Shown here: positions 1-8,217 of the stretch, piece after piece
Numbering within the stretch: position 1 is the first letter of the stretch
Layout: each line of letters begins with the position of its first letter
Origin: Desulfocapsaceae bacterium
GTDB lineage: Bacteria; Desulfobacterota; Desulfobulbia; Desulfobulbales; Desulfocapsaceae
DNA length: 64,000 nt
Reading direction: 5' to 3'
NCBI GenBank assembly: GCA_031292275.1
Contig: JARLHL010000047.1
Span: 46,713-110,712 of the forward strand
The notes under the pieces: model-generated
Database searches by the model: none
The model's input: the letters and a program-made list of their open reading frames with translations, nothing else
Told to the model about the DNA's origin: nothing
Translations under genes and position numbers: made by a program

Positions 1-1406
1 ATCGGTATCTGGAATGCTTCTTCGCTGTCCCGATGATGGGGGCGGTCCTGCATACCGTCAATGTCCGCCTGTCCACGGAACAGCTGGTTTATACCATCAA
101 TCACGCCGAGGACGATATCATCCTGGTCTATGAGGAGTTCGTCCCGCTGCTGGCCTCAGTGCGGGACCAGCTGGCCACGGTCAAGAAGATCATCCTGCTC
201 ACGGATTCGGGCCTGATACCGTCCCAGCCCCTGGACGGTGAATACGAGGCCATGCTGGCGGGGGCCGGAGACACCTATGATTTTCCCGATTTCAGTGAAA
301 ATACCATGGCCACCACCTTCTATACTACCGGCACTACCGGCCTGCCCAAGGGGGTATATTTCAGCCACCGCCAGCTGGTCCTCCATACCTACGGATTGCT
401 GCCGACCATGTCCGCGATGATTTCGACGGCCATGGTCAACTCCGGGGACGTCTACATGCCCATGACCCCGATGTTTCATGTCCATGCCTGGGGCATGCCC
501 TTTCTGGCCACCCTGCTCGGGCTCAGGCAGGTCTATCCGGGGCGCTACGAGCCGGAGGTTCTGCTGCGCCTTATCGACACGGAAAAGGTCACCTTTTCCC
601 ATTGTGTCCCGACCATCTTGAATATGCTGTTGTCCAGCCCGTCGGCCCAGCAGGTGGACCTCAGCGGCTGGAAGGTCATTATCGGCGGCTCGGCCATGTC
701 GGCAGGACTCTGCGAGGCGGCCCTGAGGTGCGGTATCAGCGTCTTCACCGGCTACGGGATGTCCGAGACCTGCCCGATCCTCTCGATTACCGCCTTTAAA
801 CTGCATATGAAGGATCTGGACCGCGATGCCCAGATCCGGATTCGCTGCCGGACCGGTCTGCCGATCTCCAACGTGATGCTGGAGATCATGGATGGGGCGG
901 GGCAGCCCCTCCCCCACGACGGCAAGACCACCGGCGAGATTGTGGCCCGGACTCCCTGGTTGACCCAGGGCTATCTCAAGGATCAGGAGAAGAGCGAGGA
1001 TCTCTGGGAGAACGGCTGGCTCCACACTGGCGATATCGGCTTTATCGATGAAGAGGGCTATCTCCAGGTCACCGACCGGCTCAAGGATGTGATCAAGACC
1101 GGGGGCGAATGGATCTCGTCGCTGACCCTGGAGGACATCATCAGCCGTCATCCGGCGGTCAGGGAGGCGGCGGTGATCGGCGTTCCCGACGAAAAATGGG
1201 GCGAGCGGCCGCTGGTCCTGGCGGTGCTGAAGGATAAAGACGATCCGATCACCGGGGACGATCTGAAAAAGATCTTCGTCGAATATGCAGAGAAGGGGGT
1301 TATTCCCCGCTACGGAATTCCGGACAGGGTAATCATCACCGATGCCATCGCCAAGACCAGCGTCGGAAAGTTGAATAAGAAGGAGCTGAGGAAACAGTAT
1401 AAATAA
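1..1406 (+). CDS. Acyl-CoA synthetase (AMP-forming fatty-acid--CoA ligase), 5'-truncated
   Basis: Activates a carboxylic (probably fatty) acid to its acyl-CoA through an acyl-adenylate. The reading frame is already open at base 3 (RYLECFFAVPMMGAVLHTVN), so the gene begins before the window and the ATG at 33 is internal. ANL-superfamily motifs appear in order: the P-loop-like TTGTTGLPKG near base 327, the GYGMSETCP motif near 753, GWLHTGDIGF near 1015, the hinge DRLKDVIKTGGEW near 1074, and the C-terminal catalytic lysine in KTSVGKLNKKEL near 1354. The C-terminus is complete. The set of motifs resembles medium/long-chain FadD-like ligases, but chain length cannot be read from sequence. A GC-rich hairpin follows the stop codon. 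Confidence 0.93.
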   Translation, partial: RYLECFFAVPMMGAVLHTVNVRLSTEQLVYTINHAEDDIILVYEEFVPLLASVRDQLATVKKIILLTDSGLIPSQPLDGEYEAMLAGAGDTYDFPDFSENTMATTFYTTGTTGLPKGVYFSHRQLVLHTYGLLPTMSAMISTAMVNSGDVYMPMTPMFHVHAWGMPFLATLLGLRQVYPGRYEPEVLLRLIDTEKVTFSHCVPTILNMLLSSPSAQQVDLSGWKVIIGGSAMSAGLCEAALRCGISVFTGYGMSETCPILSITAFKLHMKDLDRDAQIRIRCRTGLPISNVMLEIMDGAGQPLPHDGKTTGEIVARTPWLTQGYLKDQEKSEDLWENGWLHTGDIGFIDEEGYLQVTDRLKDVIKTGGEWISSLTLEDIISRHPAVREAAVIGVPDEKWGERPLVLAVLKDKDDPITGDDLKKIFVEYAEKGVIPRYGIPDRVIITDAIAKTSVGKLNKKELRKQYK

Positions 1407-1413
1407 TTCTTCT

Positions 1414-1450
1414 CCCGGCTGCGCCTCAGCTCAGGGGCGCGGCCGGGTTT
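1414..1450 (+). terminator. Probable rho-independent terminator of the acyl-CoA ligase
   Basis: The 12-bp stem CCCGGCTGCGCC / GGCGCGGCCGGG (one T-G wobble) starts 8 bases after the stop codon and is followed only by TTT. The stem is strong but the U-tract is short, so it could also be part of the adjoining REP-like repeat. Confidence 0.5.
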
Positions 1451-1548
1451 GCAGGGTGGGCAAAGGCCGTCAGGCCGGCCGAGCCCGCGCGGTGGAAGCC
1501 GTTCATGACGGTATGGTTCCGCATGGGCAGGCTGCGCTTTGCCCACCC
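1446..1548. repeat. REP-like repeat, left copy
   Basis: It starts with GGTTTGCAGG and ends with a block TCCGCATGGGCAGGCTGCGC continuing to TTTGCCCACCC at 1548. The same start and end recur at 2473-2592, on the other side of the helix-turn-helix/VOC gene. The terminal block contains GGGCA/TGCCC-type half-palindromes, as in REP sequences mobilised by RAYT transposases. The middles of the two copies differ. Confidence 0.6.
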
Positions 1549-1653
1549 ACCCTCGCTGCCCATGGAAGTTCAGATTGTCAGGTTAGTGTCGTTACCCACC
1601 GTGAAAGGTTGTGATATAGTCCAAGGATTAAGATTACCTGATGAGGCGATTGT

Positions 1654-2616
1654 ATGATAAAGAAAATCCGAATTTCTAGGGGGTGGTCACAAGAGCAACT
1701 AGCCCAATTTAGCGGGCTAAGTGTCAGAACAATTCAACGTATTGAGCGTAGACACAATGCAGGATTAGAATCTTTGAAGTGTATTGCTGCGGTTTTTGAT
1801 ATGGAAATATCAGCATTGCAAAAAGAGAGGGATTCTGTGGATGAGCTTTTTTTGGGTACAAATCCGATTTTGCCAGCAATCAATGTACACGATACGGCCA
1901 AATTCTATGAGGAAAAACTGGGTTTCCAAATAGAAGGTATTTGGGATGATCCTCCTTATGCTGTTGTTGCCAGGGATCAAACAATTATTGAATTTGGAGA
2001 AGGAAGGAAAAAATATGCTGGAACTGGTGTGTGTGTGATTTTTGTGAGTGATGTAGATTCAGTATATAACGAGTACTCAGGCAAGGATATCGAGTTCGTG
2101 GGGGATATTGCTGATCGCGACTACGGCAGCCGTGATTTTCGTGTAAAAGATAACAATGGGAATATATTGATATTTAACAGTCCTCTTATCAATAAACAAG
2201 AGTTACTCGATGCAGGTAACACATTCAAAAAAAAGAGAAACCCAACCCATTATCTACAAATGATCCCTGGTAGTGCCTTGTTGGGATTACCCGATCCATC
2301 GGCAAGATACCCTGCCGCACATAACGATGAAAACTTGAATAAGGCCAATCCCGAACCCGTTGAACACAACCATGTTTTACCGGGTAAAATGGATTGCCTC
2401 TATCGTGACATCTTCTTGTTGAAGATTTGGTGTGGTATGCAGCGATATTCATTTCTTCGCCGTGTTACGATTGGTTTGCAGGGCGCGGTAAAGGCTGTTA
2501 AGCAGTGCCCAAACCTTGGATGGCGTGTGAATGCGTGCTTGCCGTTTATGCGTCCGCAGAATCCGCATGGGCAGGCTGCGCTTTGCCCACCCTACCCATC
2601 AGAGAAAACAGTATAG
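1654..2616 (+). CDS. XRE-family HTH plus VOC (glyoxalase/bleomycin-resistance-like) domain protein with an acquired C-terminal tail
   Basis: Residues 1-60 form a Cro/C1-type helix-turn-helix ([21 protein letters not shown]). Residues about 70-180 form a vicinal-oxygen-chelate domain of the glyoxalase/bleomycin-resistance type ([18 protein letters not shown] ... DNNGNILIF). The domain order suggests a transcriptional regulator, or a VOC enzyme carrying an HTH; no ligand can be assigned. GAGGCG lies upstream of the ATG. The gene is clearly more AT-rich than its neighbours, a sign of transfer. Residues after about 190 are not native: they are translated antisense through a decayed RAYT transposase and then through a REP-like repeat, so the ancestral protein was probably near 190 residues. 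It may still be expressed with the extra tail. Confidence 0.75.
   Translation: MIKKIRISRGWSQEQLAQFSGLSVRTIQRIERRHNAGLESLKCIAAVFDMEISALQKERDSVDELFLGTNPILPAINVHDTAKFYEEKLGFQIEGIWDDPPYAVVARDQTIIEFGEGRKKYAGTGVCVIFVSDVDSVYNEYSGKDIEFVGDIADRDYGSRDFRVKDNNGNILIFNSPLINKQELLDAGNTFKKKRNPTHYLQMIPGSALLGLPDPSARYPAAHNDENLNKANPEPVEHNHVLPGKMDCLYRDIFLLKIWCGMQRYSFLRRVTIGLQGAVKAVKQCPNLGWRVNACLPFMRPQNPHGQAALCPPYPSEKTV
2297..2398 (-). pseudogene. Relic of a REP-associated tyrosine transposase (RAYT, Y1 family) C-terminus
   Basis: The minus-strand frame reads [20 protein letters not shown] then [14 protein letters not shown]. This matches the conserved RAYT C-terminal block (NPVKHGLV..V.DWP.SSFHRYV..G.yP.DW). Only this block survives. 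The upstream frame (CHDRGNPF where CDYIHYNP is expected) is damaged, and the N-terminal HUH and catalytic-tyrosine region is absent. It lies antisense inside the C-terminal coding part of the XRE/VOC gene. Confidence 0.7.
2473..2592. repeat. REP-like repeat, right copy
   Basis: Begins GGTTTGCAGG and ends with the same 31-base block found at 1518-1548 (here 2562-2592). With the left copy it brackets the XRE/VOC gene and the RAYT relic, as expected for a RAYT/REP element. Confidence 0.6.
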
Positions 2617-2625
2617 ATAAACCTT

Positions 2626-3420
2626 TTATTCAGCCTGCTTAAAAGGCGGCGTACTGCCGGAAGCAGTCCCCCTCACCAGGCCGATGTCCTTGACGGCTAT
2701 CCAGCCGCTGCGGCCCGTTTCGTCTTCCACCAGCGCATATGCGCCGTGCTGCGACCTGTAATACATCGTTTGGCCCTCGCGGATGGCGCCGATGGGCGAG
2801 GCGGCGGGGAAGGGGGAGAGGAGCAGGCGGGCGTCGCTGCCGACTACCACGGCCTCGTCAAGCTGCCGATACCGGGCGGCGATGCCCGCCGAGGAAAGCA
2901 GGATGATCAAAAGACAGGCGGCGCTGATCCAGCGGCCTAACTGCCTGCCGTTATGAAGGCGCAGCCCGGCCAGGCTGATGAGTGTCAGGATCATCAGGGC
3001 GAACCCTGCCAGCAGGCACCATTGGTCCAGATCCAGAAGGGCCGCCATCCGGTTGGGCCAGGAGACTTCCTGCCGGAAAAGGCCTGCGTTCCTCTCCAGG
3101 AGATCGAGATTGCCTTTGATATCCGAGTCTGCCGGGCTCAGGCGCAGGGCCCTCTTATAGTTCAGGACGGCCTGGCCGGTCTGGCCGGTCTGGGCGCAGC
3201 AGTTGGCGAGATTGTAGAACAGCGCGGCCGAGACGCCCTCGCGGTCGGCAATGCGGACATAGATCTGCAGGGCCTCCTGGTACCTCCCCTGTCCGTAGAG
3301 ATCGTTGCCCTGTTGGAAGAGGGTCTCTGCCGAGGGTGTGGATGCGGCCACGGCGGAGGAAGTGATGGCAAAAAGGATCAGCAGGGCCCAAAGCCCCGAT
3401 ATCCGGCGTGTTGGTTTCAT
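2626..3420 (-). CDS. batE: BatE: TPR plus SH3-like membrane protein of the Bat/MoxR operon
   Basis: 264 residues. A signal peptide (ALLILFAITSSAVAAS) precedes two tetratricopeptide repeats (residues 30-110, e.g. QQGNDLYGQGRYQEALQIY, FYNLANCCAQTGQTGQAVLNY). Two membrane segments follow (WCLLAGFALMILTLISLAGL, WISAACLLIILLSSAGIA). The C-terminus is a bacterial SH3-like fold (AIREGQTMYYRSQHGAYALV..RSGWIAVKDIGLV). This is the usual BatE layout. Its ATG overlaps the batD stop by four bases (ATGA), so the two are translationally coupled. It is the last gene of the seven-gene moxR/bat operon. The exact role of Bat proteins (envelope stress, aerotolerance, assembly of metalloproteins) is unsettled. 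Confidence 0.88.
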   Translation of the reverse strand: MKPTRRISGLWALLILFAITSSAVAASTPSAETLFQQGNDLYGQGRYQEALQIYVRIADREGVSAALFYNLANCCAQTGQTGQAVLNYKRALRLSPADSDIKGNLDLLERNAGLFRQEVSWPNRMAALLDLDQWCLLAGFALMILTLISLAGLRLHNGRQLGRWISAACLLIILLSSAGIAARYRQLDEAVVVGSDARLLLSPFPAASPIGAIREGQTMYYRSQHGAYALVEDETGRSGWIAVKDIGLVRGTASGSTPPFKQAE

Positions 3421-5270
3421 GGTAGTTCCGACAGCTCCTTGCGGATTATCTCGGAGTACTGGCGGATCCGGTCTACCGAAAGGGCGTAATTCGCATAGGC
3501 CCCCCGCTCAGCCTCGGCAAAGACGGCAATCAGGCCGGAGGCCGGCGGAAGCCGTTTTTCCAGATCGGCCAGGGTGATCGCCGACGGTTCCATCCGCCAG
3601 CTGCGGCCGAGCATCTCCTGAATGGCCCTCCGGCATACGGCCAGGTACCGGGTCTGGTCTCTTTCCGCCGCCTCCGCTATCCTTGCCATGCTGCTTTCGA
3701 ACAGCTCGCGCATCTCCTTTTTTCTGTGCAAGGCCGGGTTATTTCTCAAGTAGCTCCGGCGCAACCTCCAGAGGAGGACCCCCAGCAGCAGGACGGCGCA
3801 CAGGACCTGCATGATAATGAACCATGCCCGGGTGAAGACGGGACGGATACCTTTCTGCAGGCCTTCCATCTGCAGATGGATCGGAGCCAGGCCGGCGATG
3901 CCGCTTCCCTGCGGCTCCGCCTTCACTGCCGGGGGAGGTGAGGCCGGGGCGCTCGGTGCCGGGGCGGCCTGGCCCTGGCCGGTTGCCTTGACGGTGATCG
4001 GGATGGGAGGACTGGTCAGGGTCGTGTAGTCTTCCTTGTCCGGATCGAAGAAGGTAAAAGATGCCGGCGGCAGTTCCGTAACATGGCTGTCCTTGATGAC
4101 GACCGCCCGCTCGAAGGTCTTCTTCCCCTGGTTCGGACCGTCTCCCTGCTTGAATCCGGCAGCCGGCGGATAGGTCTTCCATCTCGGGTCTTCAGGGAAC
4201 TGCGGTGCCTTTACCAGATCGAAATTCCCCGAGCCTGCGACGGTCATGGTCAGGTTCAGGGGATCTCCAACCGCCACCTCGGTGGGCTTTGCCTGCACCG
4301 AGAGGCTGAAGTGGCCGATGGCCCCGGAAAAATCACGGGGCTGATGCGCTGTCGGCAAGGCTCTCGCCTCCAGGGTAAAGGGCTTGCTGCTCACCGTTAC
4401 GGGTCGGCTTTCGAAGCCGCCGAAGGCGTTTTGAAAAAAATCATCCTGGAAGATGTCCGGATCGCCGAAGCCCGGCGGGAAGGGATTGCCGCGGCGGGGC
4501 AGCAGCAGCGTCGCATCGAGATCGACGCTCAGGGACTGTTTGCCCTCCTTTACCGCCGAGATCGAGGTATCCCAGCTGAGTACCGAATAGGAGGTCCCGT
4601 TGACGTCTTCCTGGGTCTGCTGCGGATTCTGACTCAGCTGGGGCATTACGAAGCCTTCACCCTTGAGAGTCGGCAGGGAACTCAGATTGACCTTGATGTC
4701 CTGGCGGAAATAGGCCCGTATTCGCAGGGGAATGGTCTCCCCTACCCAGCTGTGTTCCCTGGGTTCGACGACCCGGAGAAAGGCCATCGCCGCCCCTTCT
4801 CTACTGGTATTGGAGCGCGTCTGTGGGCTGCCTGTTCCCTGTCCGGGAGGCACCGTCTGTGACTGGGCGACCTCGAAGGAAACCGGATTGGTGGTCAGGG
4901 TGGTCCCGTCGACAGCGACGCTGATGGGGGGGATGGTATACTGGCCAGGTCTGTCTGCCTGGACCAGGTAGGCCTGGGAGGTCGTGGATGAAAAGGAGTT
5001 GTTGATCATCTGCACCTGGGTGCTCGTACCCCGTTTCTGAAAGTGCAGCCCCGCGACCTCGGGGAGACGGATCTCAGCCTGCCTGCCGCCATTGAGGGTG
5101 ACAGTCAGGATGGCGCCCGTCTCGACGGAGAACTGCTCCGGATGGATGGCGGCAAAGGCCGTGGCCTCCGTCTGGCATCTGCCGGTGGCGGCGCTGAAGA
5201 GAGTTGCCAGGACAAGCAGGATGAGCAGGCCCGCAGCCGGTTTAATCTGCTGCCGTCGACGATAGGCCAT
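3417..5270 (-). CDS. batD: BatD (oxygen-tolerance family) membrane-anchored periplasmic protein
   Basis: 617 residues. An N-terminal signal (LLILLVLATLFSAATG) precedes a large beta-rich periplasmic region. That region includes the family segments QMINNSFSSTTSQAYLVQA, IPPISVAVDGTTLTTNPV and the later LTMTVAGSGNFDLVKAPQFP. One C-terminal membrane helix (AWFIIMQVLCAVLLLGVLLW) and a cytoplasmic helical tail follow. Length and layout match BatD. A Pro/Ala-rich linker sits just before the helix. The start codon shares a base with the stop of the upstream batB/C gene, and the end overlaps batE. Confidence 0.88.
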   Translation of the reverse strand: MAYRRRQQIKPAAGLLILLVLATLFSAATGRCQTEATAFAAIHPEQFSVETGAILTVTLNGGRQAEIRLPEVAGLHFQKRGTSTQVQMINNSFSSTTSQAYLVQADRPGQYTIPPISVAVDGTTLTTNPVSFEVAQSQTVPPGQGTGSPQTRSNTSREGAAMAFLRVVEPREHSWVGETIPLRIRAYFRQDIKVNLSSLPTLKGEGFVMPQLSQNPQQTQEDVNGTSYSVLSWDTSISAVKEGKQSLSVDLDATLLLPRRGNPFPPGFGDPDIFQDDFFQNAFGGFESRPVTVSSKPFTLEARALPTAHQPRDFSGAIGHFSLSVQAKPTEVAVGDPLNLTMTVAGSGNFDLVKAPQFPEDPRWKTYPPAAGFKQGDGPNQGKKTFERAVVIKDSHVTELPPASFTFFDPDKEDYTTLTSPPIPITVKATGQGQAAPAPSAPASPPPAVKAEPQGSGIAGLAPIHLQMEGLQKGIRPVFTRAWFIIMQVLCAVLLLGVLLWRLRRSYLRNNPALHRKKEMRELFESSMARIAEAAERDQTRYLAVCRRAIQEMLGRSWRMEPSAITLADLEKRLPPASGLIAVFAEAERGAYANYALSVDRIRQYSEIIRKELSELP

Positions 5271-7186
5271 TACCAGTCTCTCCCGGGTTTCTCATCTTTT
5301 CCCGCAGAAGGAGCGAAATTCAGCATTTTCCCCTCATCGTTCTTCATGCTGTTCAGAAGCTGTTCTGCATCCTCTCTGGTCATTTTTCCCTCCTTCCGGC
5401 GTTCATTGTCTGCACCCTCTTGCTCGGTCCTGGCTGCCGCCTGATTGTCCCGGGTCTGATCCTGCCCGTGCACCCCGGCACCGTCCGGTTGCCGAGGATT
5501 GCTGGTATCAGGCCGGGATCCGGCCTGCTGCTGGGTTCCCGCAACCTGCTGTCCGGGTTGATCCCCCTGGTCCCTCTGCCCCTGCGGGCTCTGCTGCCCG
5601 GATTGATCCTGTTGCTTCTGCGGGGTATCGTGCCGGTCCTTTTTCGATTGATCCGTTTGATGTGTCTGCTGCTGGTCCTGCTGCTTCTGCTCCTCCTTTT
5701 TTTTCAGCTCGTCATAGGCCTGCTGCACCAGCTTCAGGTTGGCGGCGGCATTCCGGCTATCGGGATTGAGGGCCAGGCTGGCCTTATAGGAGTCTATGGC
5801 CTGCTTCCAGAGTTCCAGGGTCTGCCTGTCATCGGAACCTTCCCTGGTCCCGCCTTTTTTGAACTGGGCGTTTCCCCTGTTGTAATAGGCCTTTTCCTGC
5901 AGATCCAGATCCGGGCTCTTCAAGGCCCCGTCGAAGGCGGCAATGGCATCGTCATACTGGTTGTTCTTGTAGGCTGCTGCCCCGGAATTAAACAGGATTT
6001 TCGGATCATCCGGATGCTTCTTCAAGAGCTTGCCGTAGAATTCCGCAGCCTTCGGATAGTTTCCCGCATCATAGGCCGTTTCACCTTCGGAGCCATGGGA
6101 GGAGGCGGGCCAGGAAAGGAGGGAGGCCGCCAGCAGCAGGATGGCTGTATCTTTGCCCCGACCGGTGAAGTCTTTGAGCCGAAACCCGAAAAGGCCGGAT
6201 TTCCGGGTCCCGATCATGAATTCCAGGGCCAGAAGTACCGCCGCTGCCCCCAGGGGCCATTGAAAACGCTCCAGAGGCACCTTGCGGCGCTGCCCGTCCC
6301 GTTCATCCTTGGGGATCAGCGAGAGCTTCTGCTGATAGATGGTCTGCAGCCCCTGTCCCTGGTTGCCCAGGGGGACATAGAGGCCCTTTCCCTTTTCGGC
6401 GATCTGGGTCAGGGTCGCCTCGTCCAGATGGGAGACGACCAGATTGCCCTCCTCATCCTTGACAAAACCCTTGGCTCCCCCTCCGATGGGGATAATCTCT
6501 CCCTCCTTGGTGCCGACACCGACGGTGAAGATCCGCATTCCCTTTTTCGCAGCCTCCGTCGCTGCGGCGAGGGCATCCCCATCGAGATTTTCGCCGTCGG
6601 TGATCAGGACCAGGAGCTTGTAATTGGCCTCGTTGCTGAGCACCGATTCCGCCTGGCGGATGGCTTCGGCAATATTGGTGCCGCCCTTGGGAACGATATT
6701 GGTGTCGACCTCTTTGAGCGAATTCTCAAAGGCCTGGTAATCCCCGGTCAGCGGACACATCTCGTAGGCCTCTCCGGCAAAGGGCATCAGCCCGACCCGG
6801 TCGCCGCCCAGCTGGTCGATAAAGTCCATGATCGCAAGTTTCGCCCGTTCGAGGCGGTTGGGCTTGATATCCTGGGTCAGCATGCTCTTCGAGGTGTCCA
6901 GGGCAAAGAGGATGTCGATCCCCTTGCGATTGACATCCTCCCATTGAAAACCGTACTGCGGGCGGGCCAGGGCCAGGAAGCAGCAGAACAGCGCCAGCAG
7001 AAAAATCGTTTTCTTGGCAGCCTGCCTTGTGGACGAGACATTTCTGGTGAGGACCGGGAGCAGATGGGGGGCCGCGAATTTTTCCAGGGCGGCCTTGCAT
7101 GCGGCCTCCAGGCTCCTCATCAGGAAGAGCGTACCGACGCAGACGATGAGACCTGCGAGGATCCAGAGTGGTTGGGCAAAAGTCAT
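5270..7186 (-). CDS. batB: BatB/BatC fusion: von Willebrand A domain plus TPR protein with Gln-rich tail
   Basis: 638 residues from the ATG at 7186 (MTFAQPLWILAGL), 10 bases past the batA stop. A longer frame exists but would run into batA. Two N-terminal membrane helices precede a VWA domain with an intact MIDAS motif (DTSKS in LFALDTSKSMLTQD) and later TDGENLD. A third helix (FQWPLGAAAVLLALEFMIG) follows, then a membrane or signal-like segment (AILLLAASLLSWPASSHG) and about three TPRs (YDAGNYPKAAEFYGKLLKK and following). A roughly 110-residue Gln/Asp-rich low-complexity stretch and a conserved C-terminal MTREDAEQLLNSMKNDEGKML end the protein. The second half corresponds to BatC, so BatB and BatC are fused. 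Confidence 0.88.
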   Translation of the reverse strand: MTFAQPLWILAGLIVCVGTLFLMRSLEAACKAALEKFAAPHLLPVLTRNVSSTRQAAKKTIFLLALFCCFLALARPQYGFQWEDVNRKGIDILFALDTSKSMLTQDIKPNRLERAKLAIMDFIDQLGGDRVGLMPFAGEAYEMCPLTGDYQAFENSLKEVDTNIVPKGGTNIAEAIRQAESVLSNEANYKLLVLITDGENLDGDALAAATEAAKKGMRIFTVGVGTKEGEIIPIGGGAKGFVKDEEGNLVVSHLDEATLTQIAEKGKGLYVPLGNQGQGLQTIYQQKLSLIPKDERDGQRRKVPLERFQWPLGAAAVLLALEFMIGTRKSGLFGFRLKDFTGRGKDTAILLLAASLLSWPASSHGSEGETAYDAGNYPKAAEFYGKLLKKHPDDPKILFNSGAAAYKNNQYDDAIAAFDGALKSPDLDLQEKAYYNRGNAQFKKGGTREGSDDRQTLELWKQAIDSYKASLALNPDSRNAAANLKLVQQAYDELKKKEEQKQQDQQQTHQTDQSKKDRHDTPQKQQDQSGQQSPQGQRDQGDQPGQQVAGTQQQAGSRPDTSNPRQPDGAGVHGQDQTRDNQAAARTEQEGADNERRKEGKMTREDAEQLLNSMKNDEGKMLNFAPSAGKDEKPGRDW

Positions 7187-7196
7187 TTCAGGCCTC

Positions 7197-8183
7197 TTAG
7201 GGCAGACGTTTCTGCTCCCGCAGCAGCTCAAAACCCAGCAGGAGCAGTGCGGCCAGGAGCGGAATGGGGAAAAGTTCCCGGTAATGGTTAAAATTTTTAA
7301 TTGTCCGGCTGGTGGTCTCCATGGAATTGATCTCCTCGTATATCTTCTCCAGGGATTGGGTGTCCGTGGCCCGGAAATACCGGGCGCCGGTCATCTGCGC
7401 AATTTTATTCAGGGTGTCTTCATCGATATCAACCTTCATCCGTACCATCCTTTTCCGGCCGAAGCTGTCGACGACGGGGATGGGGGCCTCGCCTTTGGTC
7501 CCGGCGCCAATGGTATAGACCTTTATCTTCATGGTCTCTGCCGCCTCGGCCGCCACCAGCGGCGGCACCTTGCCGGAATTGTTCATGCCGTCGGTGAGCA
7601 GGATCAGGATACGGGACTTAGCGTCCTTGTCGTTGAGCCGGTTGACGCCTGCGCCGATGGCGGAGCCGATGGCCGTGCCGTCATCGACCATGCCGATGGA
7701 GACTGCATCGAGCCGTTTGCGCAGCCAGTCATGATCGAGAGTGAGGGGACAGATCAGATGGGGCTGGTCTGCGAAGGCCAGCAGGCCGATCCTGTCGTTG
7801 GGACGGGCGTCGATAAACTGGCTGACCACCGATTTGATCACGTCCAGGCGGTTGGCAGGCTGTCCGTGCAGGGTGAAATCCAGGGCGTGCATCGAGCCCG
7901 ACACGTCGACGGCCAGCATGATGTCGATACCGCTGGCCGTAATTTCCGTGGTCGTGTTCCCCTGCTGGGGCTCGGCCAGGGAGACGATGAGCAGAGCGCA
8001 GGCCAGCAGTCGGACGGCGGTCAGGATCCGGCCGGGGCTGGTCCTGCGGCCTGCCGCCAGCGAGGAGGCCAGGCTGGTGGTGGAAAAGATCAGCGCCGGA
8101 GCCGGTCCCCTCCTGCCTCTGATCAGGGCCAGAAAGGGGATCAAGGTCAGGAGCCACAGGAGTTCTGGGTGGAGAAAACGCAT
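7197..8183 (-). CDS. batA: BatA: von Willebrand factor A membrane protein
   Basis: 328 residues. A membrane helix at each end (FLHPELLWLLTLIPFLALIRG; LFPIPLLAALLLLGFELL) flanks a VWA domain. The MIDAS motif is intact: DVSGS in LAVDVSGSMHALDF, the T of DGTAIGSAIG, and TDGMNNSG. This is the standard BatA/BatB architecture, displaying the metal-dependent binding domain on the periplasmic face. It sits between the DUF4381 gene and batB/C on the same strand with short gaps. Confidence 0.9.
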   Translation of the reverse strand: MRFLHPELLWLLTLIPFLALIRGRRGPAPALIFSTTSLASSLAAGRRTSPGRILTAVRLLACALLIVSLAEPQQGNTTTEITASGIDIMLAVDVSGSMHALDFTLHGQPANRLDVIKSVVSQFIDARPNDRIGLLAFADQPHLICPLTLDHDWLRKRLDAVSIGMVDDGTAIGSAIGAGVNRLNDKDAKSRILILLTDGMNNSGKVPPLVAAEAAETMKIKVYTIGAGTKGEAPIPVVDSFGRKRMVRMKVDIDEDTLNKIAQMTGARYFRATDTQSLEKIYEEINSMETTSRTIKNFNHYRELFPIPLLAALLLLGFELLREQKRLP

Positions 8184-8217
8184 CGTTACATTCCTTTTCT
8201 CAAAGGCCGGCAGGATA

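Noticed and set aside
5420..7291. 623-codon open frame on the plus strand opposite batB/C
   Set aside because: It mirrors the minus-strand gene. The product is low-complexity Leu/Gly/Pro-rich with no domain, and the VWA/TPR gene on the other strand is certain.
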